Source of the DNA: Thermosulfurimonas sp. F29
GTDB lineage: Bacteria; Desulfobacterota; Thermodesulfobacteria; Thermodesulfobacteriales; Thermodesulfobacteriaceae
NCBI RefSeq assembly: GCF_019688735.1
Contig: NZ_JAIFYA010000002.1
Location: 372,001 to 436,000 of the forward strand
Length of the DNA: 64,000 nucleotides
Reading direction: 5' to 3'
Both the position numbers and the translations under genes were made by a program. Of the stretch, positions 46,197 to 54,459 are shown piece after piece (positions within the stretch are counted from its first letter, which is position 1; each line of letters begins with the position of its first letter). Under the pieces are notes generated by a model. It was not told the DNA's origin. It saw only the letters and a list, made by a program, of their open reading frames with translations, and did no database searches.

Positions 46197-46622
46197 ATGG
46201 AGCGGACGCTCTCTTTAATCAAGCCCGATGGTGTTTCCCGGAATCTGGTTGGAGAAGTTATTCGTTTTTTTGAGAAGGCGGGGCTCAGGGTGGTGGCCCT
46301 GAAGATGTTACGCCTTACCAAGGAGGAGGCCGCCGAGTTCTACAGCGTCCACAGGGACAAACCCTTCTTCGACAGCCTCACGGACTACATGTCTTCGGGG
46401 CCCATCGTGGCCCTGGTCCTCGAGGGGGAAAACGCCATCTCCCGCTGCCGGGAGATCATGGGAGCAACCAATCCCGCCGAGGCCGCCGAGGGCACCATTC
46501 GCAGGGCCTTCGGGCTCGACAAGGAGAAAAACACCGTCCACGGCTCGGACAGTCCCGAGTCCGCCGCCAGGGAAATAGCCTTCTTCTTCAGCGAACGGGA
46601 GCTCCTTGCGGGAAAGAGATGA
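46197..46622 (+). CDS. ndk: nucleoside diphosphate kinase
   Basis: 141 residues, full family length; balances NTP pools by phosphate transfer through a His intermediate. ERTLSLIKPDGVSRNLVGEVI and the active-site His115 in NTVHGSDSPESA are intact. ATG behind GGAGGAGG. It overlaps thiL by 4 nt (ATGA). Confidence 0.97.
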   Translation: MERTLSLIKPDGVSRNLVGEVIRFFEKAGLRVVALKMLRLTKEEAAEFYSVHRDKPFFDSLTDYMSSGPIVALVLEGENAISRCREIMGATNPAEAAEGTIRRAFGLDKEKNTVHGSDSPESAAREIAFFFSERELLAGKR

Positions 46623-47545
46623 CCGAAGAGGGTTTCCTCTCCTTCGTAAAGACTTTTCTTTACGAAAAAGAGGGAGAGGTCTGGGCCAGGGACGAGGACT
46701 GTGCCGTGGTAGAGGAGGCGGATTTTTTTCGCCTCTACACCGCGGACGCCCTGGTGGAGGGTGTCCACTTCCACAGGGGATACTTCTCCCCCTATGCCCT
46801 AGGGTTCAAGCTTGCGGCGGTGAATCTCAGCGACATAGCCGCCATGGGGGGCACGCCGGAGTGGGCTCTCCTCATTCTGGGGTTTTCCTCCCCCCCGGAG
46901 GAGGACTTCGTCAGGGAATTTTATAGGGGGCTTAATGAGGCCCTTGAGACCTTCGGGGCGCGGCTCGTCGGTGGCGACACGGTGAGAAGCCGGGAGCTCT
47001 GGGCCGGGCTCTTTCTGGTGGGCCGGGCGGAAAGACCGATCCTGCGCCGGGGGGCGCGGCCGGGGGATCTCATCTATGTTTCGAGGCCTCTCGGGGCCGC
47101 GGCCGCGGCCCTGCGGTACTTCAGAGAGGGGCGGGATCCCCCGAAGGATCTAAAAAAAGCCCACCTTTTCCCGGAACCCGAGGTGGAGCTGGGCCGTACC
47201 CTCGCCGGGGAAGGACTTCCCACCGCCATGATGGACCTCTCCGACGGTCTCCTTCTGGACCTCTCCCGTCTCTGCAGGATAAACGGGGTGGGGGCCCGTC
47301 TGAGAGACATACCCGTGGCCGATGGGGCCACCCTGGAGGAAGCCCTATCCGGTGGGGAGGACTACGCCCTCCTTTTCACCGTGCCCCCCGAGAAGGAATC
47401 CCGGCTCAGGGATCTGGCCCCCCGCGTCCTTCCCTTGGGGGAAATCTCTCCCGAGCCCGGAATCTTCCTCGGAGACCGTCTTCTCTCCCCTACGGGCTTC
47501 GATCACTTCGCCTCCCCGGGCCCGGACGGTCCGGAGCAACTTTGA
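46619..47545 (+). CDS. thiL: thiamine-monophosphate kinase
   Basis: 308 residues of the PurM/ThiL ATP-grasp-like fold; phosphorylates thiamine monophosphate to the active cofactor. Motifs: DEDCAVVEEADFFRLYTADALVEGVHF, KLAAVNLSDIAAMGGTP, GGDTVRSRELW and MMDLSDGLLLDLSRLC, then LSGGEDYALLFTVPP. The first Asp-rich metal sites are kept. Coupled to ndk. Confidence 0.92.
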   Translation: MTEEGFLSFVKTFLYEKEGEVWARDEDCAVVEEADFFRLYTADALVEGVHFHRGYFSPYALGFKLAAVNLSDIAAMGGTPEWALLILGFSSPPEEDFVREFYRGLNEALETFGARLVGGDTVRSRELWAGLFLVGRAERPILRRGARPGDLIYVSRPLGAAAAALRYFREGRDPPKDLKKAHLFPEPEVELGRTLAGEGLPTAMMDLSDGLLLDLSRLCRINGVGARLRDIPVADGATLEEALSGGEDYALLFTVPPEKESRLRDLAPRVLPLGEISPEPGIFLGDRLLSPTGFDHFASPGPDGPEQL

Positions 47546-47569
47546 AAAGTCCTTCCCGCGAGTTATATA
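47542..47569 (+). promoter_or_regulatory. promoter of MNT-HEPN pair, predicted leaderless
   Basis: TTGAAA (47542-47547) and TATATA (47564-47569) are 16 nt apart, with TATAAA overlapping two bases later. Six bases separate the -10 from the ATG at 47576, and there is no ribosome site. Confidence 0.5.
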
Positions 47570-47575
47570 AAAAAC

Positions 47576-48055
47576 ATGAACTATCGCGAGCTCTACTTTC
47601 GCTTTCTGGAACGCCTGGCCGAGGAGATAAAGCGTTATTACGGCAAACGGCTGGTTTCCCTTGCGGTCTTCGGGTCGGTGGCGCGAGGGACCTTTCGCCC
47701 GGACTCCGATGTGGATCTCCTTCTGGTGGTTCGGGATCTTCCCCGGGGAAGACGGGCCCGGGTGGAGGAGTTCATAGAAGGGGTGGAGGAACCCCTGGAA
47801 AGGAAAGAACACTTCCTTCCCGAGATTTCACCGGTAATAAAGACCCCGGAGGAGGTGAGGCTCGGTAGCCCTCTCTTTCTGGATCTTACGGAGGAGGCCC
47901 TTATTCTTTACGACGAAAAGGACTTCCTGAGAAACTACCTCGCGGAATTGAGGGACCGGTTGAAACGCCTGGGGGCCCGACGGGTGCAGCGGGGAGGTTC
48001 CCGTTACTGGATCCTCAAACCGGATTATCGTCCGGGGGAGGTCATTGAGCTGTGA
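47576..48055 (+). CDS. MNT-domain nucleotidyltransferase (antitoxin of HEPN/MNT pair)
   Basis: 159 residues. SLAVFGSVARGTFRPDSDVDLLLVV is a complete GSxxRG...SDxDLL catalytic site. In known HEPN/MNT pairs the MNT protein blocks its HEPN RNase partner by adding AMP groups near the active site. The C-terminal extension (LRDRLKRLGARRVQRGG) is basic. The stop overlaps the GTG of the HEPN gene (GTGA). It starts leaderless from its own promoter 30 nt after thiL. Confidence 0.85.
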   Translation: MNYRELYFRFLERLAEEIKRYYGKRLVSLAVFGSVARGTFRPDSDVDLLLVVRDLPRGRRARVEEFIEGVEEPLERKEHFLPEISPVIKTPEEVRLGSPLFLDLTEEALILYDEKDFLRNYLAELRDRLKRLGARRVQRGGSRYWILKPDYRPGEVIEL

Positions 48056-48484
48056 CCAACCTATCCCTGGCCCAGAGTTATCTTTTTAAGGCCCAAAAGA
48101 GACTGAAGATTCTTCCCGTACTTCTGGAGGAGGAGGAGGAGGACTACTCCGATGTGGTGCGGGAGGCTCAGGAGATTAGTGGAACTGGCCGAAAAGGCCA
48201 TGCTCAGGGAGGCGGGCATAGATCCTCCCCGATGGCACGATGTGGGAAAGATTCTTCTCGATAACCGGCACCTCTTTCCCGAGGAGATCCGGGAGGACCT
48301 CCCGGAACTGGCCCGCATCTCCAGACGCCTTCGGAAGGAGAGGGAACTGGCCTTTTACGGGGATGTGGACTTTATCCCCACCGAGGAGTACACGCGGGAG
48401 GACGCCCTACAGGCCATAGAAGAGGCCCGCTTTGTGGTGGAAGTGGCCGAGAAGTTCATAGAACCCGGAAAAAACCGCGCCTAA
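48052..48484 (+). pseudogene. HEPN-domain toxin gene with a +1 frameshift
   Basis: From GTG 48052 the first frame reads SLAQSYLFKAQKRLKILPVLL then YSDVVREAQEI and derails. The next frame resumes at GTG 48179 as VELAEKAMLREAGIDPPRWHDVGKILLDN. Removing A48178 joins them into one HEPN protein of about 143 residues. The downstream half carries the HEPN helix with NRHLFPEEI and a long tail. Either the toxin is dead or the read has an error. The 3' end overlaps the convergent cupin gene by 4 nt. Confidence 0.75.
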
Positions 48485-48822
48485 AAGAGCGGGGGCGCGT
48501 GCACGATGAAAAGCCGCAACGGCTCGGTGCCGGTATTCCTCACCCCGTGTTCCTCCCCAGGGGGAACGAGAATGTAGTCCCCGGGGCCGATCCTGCGCCA
48601 GACTCCATCGAGATACGCCTCCCCCTCTCCGGAAAGCACATAGATGGAGTCCGCCTGGGTATCGTGGGTGTGAACCGGTATCTCCACGCCGGGTTCTATC
48701 TCCAGCATGGAGACGCTGAGCCGCGGATCCCTGGCCCTGTCCACCAGCAGGGCGAACCCCACCCCCTCGAACCTGGGATGAGGGCCGAAAACTATGTCCT
48801 CTTTTCGATAAAAGTAGGCCAT
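48481..48822 (-). CDS. cupin-domain protein
   Basis: 113 residues, a single beta-barrel. EIPVHTHDTQADSIYVLSGEGEAYLDG supplies the first cupin motif (His, His, Asp/Glu region) and GDYILVPPGEEHGVRNTG the second with its His. Metal-binding residues are present; the substrate is unknown. It is the last gene of the rhamnose/glycan operon, one base after the glycosyltransferase, with GGAGG before its ATG, so a sugar-nucleotide isomerase role is possible. Confidence 0.8.
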   Translation of the reverse strand: MAYFYRKEDIVFGPHPRFEGVGFALLVDRARDPRLSVSMLEIEPGVEIPVHTHDTQADSIYVLSGEGEAYLDGVWRRIGPGDYILVPPGEEHGVRNTGTEPLRLFIVHAPPLF

Positions 48823-48823
48823 C

Positions 48824-49912
48824 TCAACCTCCTCGTACGAAAATTTTTCTCAAAAACCCGGGGGTTCTGAACCGCACGATCCGAAAGTAAAGCCAGGTGT
48901 AAAAGGCCACAAAGCCGAGGACGAAGAGCACGAGCACCGTCGTATTCCTCCAGAAAAGCACCCCCGGCCCCACGCACACGAGCTGCATAATCCACAGATA
49001 GGGGGAGGTGAAGGCGTTTCTTTTAAGGGCCTCCAGCTCGCTCCCGAAGGTAAGTTTGACCAATCTTTTATAAATCAACATGTGAAAGTGTAGCCCGTCT
49101 GGAAAGGCTGGGGAAATCCCCCTCAAAAATTTTTTACGGTAAATGGAGAAAAGGGTCTCCCACACCGGATAGATTACCAGCACCAGCGGAAACCAGGGGG
49201 ACACCTGCGGATGTCTGGCCACCAGCAGCACCCCGCAGACCGCGGCGCCGTAACCCAGGAGATAGGCCCCGCCGTCTCCCAGGAAGATGAACCCGAAGGG
49301 ATAATTCCAGAGGAAAAAGCCCAGGGTGGCAAAGAGCATCACCAGCCCCAGATAGGTCAGAAACTGGTCGTGAAGCAGGAAAGCCACATAGGCGTAGGCT
49401 CCGAAGACCATCATGGCCACCCCGGAGGCCAGGCCGTTGAAGCCGTCGATGATGTTGAAGGCGTGGCTCACCCCGGCCACGGCAAAGGCGGTAAAGAGGA
49501 GGGAAAACCAGGGGTGCCGGAGGAGGAGGTCGAACCCCGGCACCTCCACCCGGGGTATCCGGGCCGAAACCAGGAGGCAGGCCAGGGCCCCGGAGAGAAA
49601 GCCCGCAAGCAGTCGCCATCCCGGTCCCACCCCCTTGGTAACATCCTCCGCAAGCCCGCTCAGGAAGACCGGAAGGGCCGCAACCAGAAAAAGGAGGAAC
49701 TCCCGGGCGAAGGGCTTTCCCGCCAGGGCGAAGAGCCCCCCTGCCCCCCACAGCGCGAGATAGATGCACACCCCTCCCACCCGGGGCACCGAACCCCGGT
49801 GAAACTTCTGTACCCCTTCGCAGGAATCACAGAACGCCTCCAGACGAAACAGGCGAATGACCAGCACATTGAGGATAGTGCTCCCCAGAAAGGCCAGAAG
49901 AAGATATTTCAT
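48824..49912 (-). CDS. MraY/WecA-type undecaprenyl-phosphate glycosyl-1-phosphate transferase
   Basis: 362 residues with about ten hydrophobic segments. It moves a sugar-1-phosphate from a UDP-sugar to undecaprenyl phosphate, the first membrane step of a surface glycan. Family motifs: HRGSVPRVGGVCIYLALWG at the start, FNIIDGFNGLASGVAMMVFG in the middle with the catalytic Asp, and FLGDGGAYLLGYG. A C-terminal tail follows. It overlaps rfbD by 4 nt, so it belongs to the dTDP-rhamnose operon and likely starts the polymer that receives rhamnose. Confidence 0.9.
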   Translation of the reverse strand: MKYLLLAFLGSTILNVLVIRLFRLEAFCDSCEGVQKFHRGSVPRVGGVCIYLALWGAGGLFALAGKPFAREFLLFLVAALPVFLSGLAEDVTKGVGPGWRLLAGFLSGALACLLVSARIPRVEVPGFDLLLRHPWFSLLFTAFAVAGVSHAFNIIDGFNGLASGVAMMVFGAYAYVAFLLHDQFLTYLGLVMLFATLGFFLWNYPFGFIFLGDGGAYLLGYGAAVCGVLLVARHPQVSPWFPLVLVIYPVWETLFSIYRKKFLRGISPAFPDGLHFHMLIYKRLVKLTFGSELEALKRNAFTSPYLWIMQLVCVGPGVLFWRNTTVLVLFVLGFVAFYTWLYFRIVRFRTPGFLRKIFVRGG

Positions 49913-50760
49913 ACGATCTCCCGGATGAAGTCCCGGAGGGCCTCCTCCCAGGGCCTCATCGCCACGCCCCTCACGCTCTCGAGCGGGCTCCAGAGCGGGC
50001 GCCTGGCCCTGGTCGGAAACTCCGTGTGTTTCACCGGCCTTATCTCCGCCTCAAGCCCGGCGAACTCCAGAATCCTGCACGCAAATTCGTACCAGCTGCA
50101 CCATCCCCCGTTGGTCACATGATAAGTGCCGTAGGGTCTCTCATCGAGAATAATTTCCCATATTTTTCGGGCGGCATCCAGGGCGTAGGTGGGAGACACG
50201 AAGGTGTCGTTCACCACCCTTAAGGGCTCGCCGGCCCGGGCCTTTCGAAGGATCGTATAGACGAAATTTCCCCCCTTTCCGCTGGTCCCGGCCCTGCCGT
50301 AAAGACCGGCCACGCGCACTATGTAATAGCGTTCGAGGTAATTCCGAACCACGAGCTCCCCCGCATACTTTGAGATGCCGTAAATATTTATCGGATTTGG
50401 CCGATCCTCCTCGGTATACGGTTTCCCGATCTCTCCTTTCTTCCCGTCAAACACATAGTCGGTGCTGATGTGAACCAGAACGGAACCCGTTTTGAGGCAG
50501 ACATCCACCAGATTCTTGACCCCAACGGCGTTGACCGCAAAGGCCTTCTCCGGCTCGTCCTCGGCCTGATCCACCTTAACATAAGCGGTGGCGTTGAGAA
50601 TTAGATCCGGCCTCACCTCCGAAAGTAGCGCATCAACCCGCTTGCCGTCCGTAACATCCACCTCACTTCTGGTAAGAGGGAAAAGCTCCACCCCCTCCGG
50701 CCTCGTTTTAACCAGCTCGCTCCCCAGCTGCCCCCTGGCGCCCAGAAGAGCTATTCTCAC
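49909..50760 (-). CDS. rfbD: dTDP-4-dehydrorhamnose reductase
   Basis: 283 residues, short-chain dehydrogenase fold; last step to dTDP-L-rhamnose using NADPH. RIALLGARGQLGSELVK is the nucleotide loop; STDYVFDGKKGEIGKPYTEED and YGISKYAGELVVR contain the YxxxK pair. GTG start overlapping the rfbB stop by 4 nt. Confidence 0.95.
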   Translation of the reverse strand: MRIALLGARGQLGSELVKTRPEGVELFPLTRSEVDVTDGKRVDALLSEVRPDLILNATAYVKVDQAEDEPEKAFAVNAVGVKNLVDVCLKTGSVLVHISTDYVFDGKKGEIGKPYTEEDRPNPINIYGISKYAGELVVRNYLERYYIVRVAGLYGRAGTSGKGGNFVYTILRKARAGEPLRVVNDTFVSPTYALDAARKIWEIILDERPYGTYHVTNGGWCSWYEFACRILEFAGLEAEIRPVKHTEFPTRARRPLWSPLESVRGVAMRPWEEALRDFIREIV

Positions 50761-51770
50761 GACATCCTCGCAAACTCGTCCCTCAGTCTGGCCACAAAGG
50801 CCTCGACCTCCCTCTTTTTCTCCAGGAGCCAGTCTCTATTTTCCAGATACCATTCCACGGTGCGTCGCAATCCCTCCTCGAAATCCACCTTCGGCTTCCA
50901 GCCCAGTTCCCTCCGGATTTTCGTGATATCAACCGCGTATCTGAGGTCGTGTCCCGGTCTGTCCGGCACGAATTCTATGAATTCTTCCGATTTATTCAGC
51001 AATTCCAGAAGTTTCCTTATCACCTCCAGGTTCCTCTTTTCCTCGTTGCTTCCCACATTGTAGATTTCACCCTCCCGTCCCTTCTCTATGACCTTCAAAA
51101 CCGCCTCGGTAAAATCCTCCACGAAAAGCCAGGTCCGCACATTCCGTCCCGTCCCGTAAACGGGGATCTTCTCATTCGAAAGGAGCCTGGCCACGGAGAG
51201 CGGGATCAGTTTCTCGGGATATTGCCAGGGACCGTAGGCGTTCGAGGCCCTGATTACCACCGCCGGCAGGCCGTAGGTTTCCACGAAGGCCCTCACCAAC
51301 ATCTCCGCCGAAGCCTTGCTTGCCGAATAGGGAGAATTGGGTCTGAGAGGGGAATCCTCCACGAACTTCAGGTCGCCGTCCAGCGGAAGTTCTCCGTAAA
51401 CCTCGTCCGTGGATATGTGCACGAACTTCCGAACCCCGTACTTCAGGGAAAGCCTCAGGAGATTGAAGGTTCCGATCACATTGGCCTTCACGAAGGCGTC
51501 GGGATCAAGAATGCTTCGATCCACATGGGTCTCGGCCGCATAGTGCACCACCACCTCCGGCCGCTCCCTTTCGAACACCCCTTCGAGGCCCTCAAAATCG
51601 ACGATATCCTGCCGATAAAAACTGACCCTGTCCCTGACCTCCTCTATGCGCCTCGGATCCCCGGCATAGGTGAGCTTATCCACCACCGAGACGCGAAAAC
51701 CCTCTCCCGGAAGTCTCCTCACCAGATCGCTTCCAATAAACCCCGCCCCACCGGTCACCAGCACCCTCAT
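50757..51770 (-). CDS. rfbB: dTDP-glucose 4,6-dehydratase
   Basis: 337 residues, extended SDR enzyme with bound NAD. VLVTGGAGFIGSDLVRRL is the Rossmann loop; HISTDEVYGELP holds the catalytic Thr-Asp-Glu set and SPYSASKASAEMLVRAF the YxxxK. RASNAYGPWQYPEKLIPL is typical. Overlaps rfbC by 4 nt. Confidence 0.96.
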   Translation of the reverse strand: MRVLVTGGAGFIGSDLVRRLPGEGFRVSVVDKLTYAGDPRRIEEVRDRVSFYRQDIVDFEGLEGVFERERPEVVVHYAAETHVDRSILDPDAFVKANVIGTFNLLRLSLKYGVRKFVHISTDEVYGELPLDGDLKFVEDSPLRPNSPYSASKASAEMLVRAFVETYGLPAVVIRASNAYGPWQYPEKLIPLSVARLLSNEKIPVYGTGRNVRTWLFVEDFTEAVLKVIEKGREGEIYNVGSNEEKRNLEVIRKLLELLNKSEEFIEFVPDRPGHDLRYAVDITKIRRELGWKPKVDFEEGLRRTVEWYLENRDWLLEKKREVEAFVARLRDEFARMS

Positions 51771-52333
51771 CGGCCCCTCCGGTAAACGAAGTTAACCTCA
51801 GCCTCCCTCAATCGAGGAAGATTCCCGTCCTTTTCCGAAAGAATGGGCTCCTTCACCGGCCAGGTTATACCCAGATCCGGATCGTTCCATATTATTCCCC
51901 TGTCAAGCTCGGGGGCGTATTCCTTCGTAACCTTGTAGAGGATCTCCGTCCCCTCTTCAAGGGCCACGAAACCGTGCGCAAACCCCGGAGGAATCCATAG
52001 CATCAACCTGTTTTCCTCCGAAAGCTCAACCGCCACCCATTTTCCGAACCACGGGGAACCCTTTCTTATATCCACCGCCACATCCCATATTCTGCCTTTT
52101 ATACATCTTACAAGCTTTCCCTGCTCCATGGGCTCGAGCTGATAATGAAGTCCCCTCAAAACGCCTTTCTGAGATTTAGAATGATTGTCCTGGACGAAAT
52201 CATAGGGTATCCCGTTAGCCTTGAACTCCGAAGCCTTGTATGTTTCCATGAAAAAACCCCTCTCGTCCCCGAAGACCTTCGGTTCGATCAGAATCACATC
52301 CGGGATCTCAAGCGGTCTGAACTTAAAAGGCAT
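51767..52333 (-). CDS. rfbC: dTDP-4-dehydrorhamnose 3,5-epimerase
   Basis: 188 residues, cupin-fold epimerase, first gene of the operon. FGDERGFFMETYKASEF, VQDNHSKSQKGVLRGLHYQ with catalytic His, and MLWIPPGFAHGFVALEEGTEILYK are the family motifs. No rfbA (glucose-1-phosphate thymidylyltransferase) lies in the window, so dTDP-glucose must come from an enzyme encoded elsewhere. Confidence 0.96.
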   Translation of the reverse strand: MPFKFRPLEIPDVILIEPKVFGDERGFFMETYKASEFKANGIPYDFVQDNHSKSQKGVLRGLHYQLEPMEQGKLVRCIKGRIWDVAVDIRKGSPWFGKWVAVELSEENRLMLWIPPGFAHGFVALEEGTEILYKVTKEYAPELDRGIIWNDPDLGITWPVKEPILSEKDGNLPRLREAEVNFVYRRGR

Positions 52334-52451
52334 CCATCCTCCCCGGTGGTACTCAAATTTTTGTGTCCGGGTATTAAGAGATAATGGGTAGCCTCTCCTG
52401 CCGGAGGGACCCCCCGAGCAAAATGAAAAATCTAAAACAGGAGGTACACCT
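52334..52451. other. intergenic region upstream of rfbC
   Basis: No gene seen. It holds the minus-strand leader of rfbC (GGGGAGG site) and must contain that operon's promoter; TTAATA-like A+T-rich sequence lies at 52366-52384. On the plus strand AGGAGGT at 52439-52445 is the ribosome site of the interrupted ORF at 52452. Confidence 0.4.
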
Positions 52452-52628
52452 ATGAAGCAAGATAACCTCTTTACCGAAAAATTTCTAGAGGAACTCCATG
52501 TCCCTCAGGAATTCTTCTCCTGGCTCTTCAAACACCTGGGCCTGGCTCACCGCGCCATCCATGACCTGCTCCCCATTTTTCGAACCACCCGAGATGTTAG
52601 GATTTATAGGAATGGCAACTCAAAATAA
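52452..52628 (+). pseudogene. 5' fragment of a gene cut by an insertion sequence
   Basis: From ATG 52452, with AGGAGGT upstream, 48 codons read a helical, charged protein (LFTEKFLEELHVPQEFFSW; HRAIHDLLPIFRTTRD) before the frame enters the IS left end and stops after ten foreign codons. No homologue recognised. The remainder is not visible on the far side of the element. Confidence 0.5.
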
Positions 52629-53219
52629 TGGAGGTGAGCCATGAAAAAGTTTACTATCGACCAGATCATCAGAATCCTGGCCGAGGCCGACAGTCCCGGT
52701 AACTCCGTAGCCGCTATCGCAAGAAAATACGGTGTATCGCGAGACCATCTACCGGTGGCGCAAAAAATACCGCGGGTTTTCTCTATCCAAGTCCTCTTAC
52801 TTCTATCGGAGAAAAAAGGCTTTTTACGAAGAAAAACTGGCCAACCAGTCTTTGTCCTCGCAAGAAGCGAGGCTGGCGGCAGACCCCGAGAACGGAAGAA
52901 GCTTTTCCCATTGAGGTTGCCAGGAAGCCTCTGAAACGATGGAGCATGGACTTCAAGGAGGAACGGTTAGCTGACGGAAAAGTTCCGGATCTTTCAGGTC
53001 ATGGACGAGGCTACCCGATTTTTTCTGGGAGCGTGGTGGGACAGAAGGATAGATGGGAAGATGGGTGCGGAGTACTTTGACCATTTATGCCGGCATTATG
53101 GGCCACCGGAGGAGATAAGGCGGGACGATGGTCCTGAGTTTCGCTCCAGGGAATTCCAGAAGGTATACTCACAGGGAGGGTGGTTCAGAAAATGACAGCG
53201 GTAGGTAAAGACCCTAACA
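52595..53219 (+). mobile_element. IS3-like insertion sequence, decayed
   Basis: Ends TGTTAGGATTTA (52595) and, reversed, TGTTAGGGTCTTTA (53219) are imperfect inverted repeats. Inside, from ATG 52641 behind GGAGG, lies a transposase OrfA-like start (FTIDQIIRILAEA; SVAAIARKYGVSR), shifted by a frame at about 52740 where it continues RETIYRWRKKYRG. Further on is an OrfB-like piece (VMDEATRFFLGAWW; YGPPEEIRRDDGPEF) with two of the three DDE acids. At 625 bp it is about half the size of a working IS3 element, so it is internally deleted and dead. Confidence 0.8.
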
Positions 53220-53228
53220 TTCCAGGTG

Positions 53229-53458
53229 GTCCAAATTTCGGGGCCCATATCACTTCTTCCTCCAGGCTCAACTTCTCCTGAGATTTCGGCTAAAAATCGC
53301 TCCACCACCAGTTCCCCGATTTTGGCCTGTAGCCTCCGAATCTCTTCCTCATATCTTCCGGTATACAAAGACTTGCCGGGGGCAGGTACTCCCGGCCCGC
53401 CTTTTCCATTTCGAGAGCATGTTTCACCTTACCACGCTGTCCAGATTTCGGGGTCCAT
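53229..53458 (-). pseudogene. second transposase OrfA remnant
   Basis: On the minus strand broken frames read GKVKHALEMEKAGREY, then EEEIRRLQAKIGELVVER and FLAEISGEV, which matches the helix and leucine-zipper end of IS3-group OrfA. Two imperfect 20-nt direct repeats (53229-53248 and 53439-53458, 18 of 20 identical) bound it. Frameshifts make it non-functional. Confidence 0.6.
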
Positions 53459-53543
53459 TTCTTATTGGGATAGCCATAAAAAATTTGAACCAAAAGGAAG
53501 GAGAAGGGCACTAATAAAAACAAAAAAATCTGGGAGGATGACC

Positions 53544-54392
53544 ATGAGGGAAATGCTGATGATTACGCTTTTGTTTTTCCTGCTTTCGGGGCTTTCCTAC
53601 GGAAGAGGGCCCTTTCCGCAGAATCCCCGTCCGGCAAGGCCCGTGGTCCTGGCGCTCGATTTTGGAGTGGACCAGGCCCGGGTGGAGGGGACCTGTCCCC
53701 ACACCTTCGTCTTCACCGCCCGGATAAGGGCCCGCCGGCAGCTTCGTTACCGGTTCGTGCGAAGCGACGGGACCCGTTCACGGATTTACGAGACCGCCGC
53801 GCTTCCCTTCACCGAGGGGCCCGATTACATGGAGTGGGAGATAAAGGACCGCTGGACCCTGAACCGGGACTTCAAGGGCTGGGAGGCCATAGAGATCGTC
53901 TCTCCGGTCAGACTGGTTTCCCGCCGGGTAGAGATCAGCCTCAAGTGCACCGGCGCGGTAGGTCCGGTAGGTCCCCCGGTGCGGCTCAAGCCCGATCTCA
54001 CCGTCAAGGGAGGCTGGAGGGGAATTACGGTGGAGCCGGTGGGCCCCGTTCTTCCCCCGGGCTTAAAGGAGAAGCAGCGGGTCCGAATAAGGGTGAAGAT
54101 CAAGAACCGTTATGTTCCCACCCGGTTCTGTCTCACCACCCGGGGCCGGGGACACGGCGGGGCCTTTCCGGTGCTTCTCGAGGGCATGGACTATCCAAGG
54201 GGGCGGTATAGACCCGTCAAGAGGATAATCGTTCCCGGCATGGATAGGGACGAGGAAAGGGAGGTGGTGTTTTACGACGCCTTTCCCGCGGGCACGGCCA
54301 GAAAGTACCGCGTAACCCTGGATTACGAGAACTGGATCTGCGAGACCGACGAGAACAACAACCAGCAGACCGCTGGGTTCGGGCTGCCTTGA
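53544..54392 (+). CDS. exported CARDB-like adhesion-type protein
   Basis: 282 residues from the ATG at 53544, six bases after GGGAGG (an ATG at 53538 touches the site). Signal peptide MREMLMITLLFFLLSGLSYG. The C-terminal ~150 residues form a CARDB-like beta sandwich: KPDLTVKGGWRGITVEP, VRIRVKIKNRY and the ending YRVTLDYENWICETDENNNQ, the usual 'I-x-E-x-D/N-E-N-N' close. First of four exported proteins in a row. No anchor or sortase motif. Function unknown; CARDB modules often mediate cell adhesion. Confidence 0.75.
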   Translation: MREMLMITLLFFLLSGLSYGRGPFPQNPRPARPVVLALDFGVDQARVEGTCPHTFVFTARIRARRQLRYRFVRSDGTRSRIYETAALPFTEGPDYMEWEIKDRWTLNRDFKGWEAIEIVSPVRLVSRRVEISLKCTGAVGPVGPPVRLKPDLTVKGGWRGITVEPVGPVLPPGLKEKQRVRIRVKIKNRYVPTRFCLTTRGRGHGGAFPVLLEGMDYPRGRYRPVKRIIVPGMDRDEEREVVFYDAFPAGTARKYRVTLDYENWICETDENNNQQTAGFGLP

Positions 54393-54417
54393 TTTTACAC
54401 TCTCTGCTCTTCAGAAA

Positions 54418-54434
54418 GGAAAGAGCGGGGAGAG
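54418..54434 (+). repeat. left arm of 17-bp perfect inverted repeat
   Basis: GGAAAGAGCGGGGAGAG, the exact reverse complement of 55096-55112. It lies 42 nt ahead of the start of the gene at 54460. Confidence 0.75.
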
Positions 54435-54459
54435 AACAAAATTAAACAGGAGGTGGATT

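Noticed and set aside
48127-48141. GAG triplet run in the HEPN gene as a phase-variable tract
   Set aside because: Changes in whole triplets would not shift the frame; the break is a single A at 48178.
53226-53543. Extended N-terminus for the CARDB-like protein
   Set aside because: It reads through transposase debris; the signal peptide begins at 53544 behind GGGAGG.
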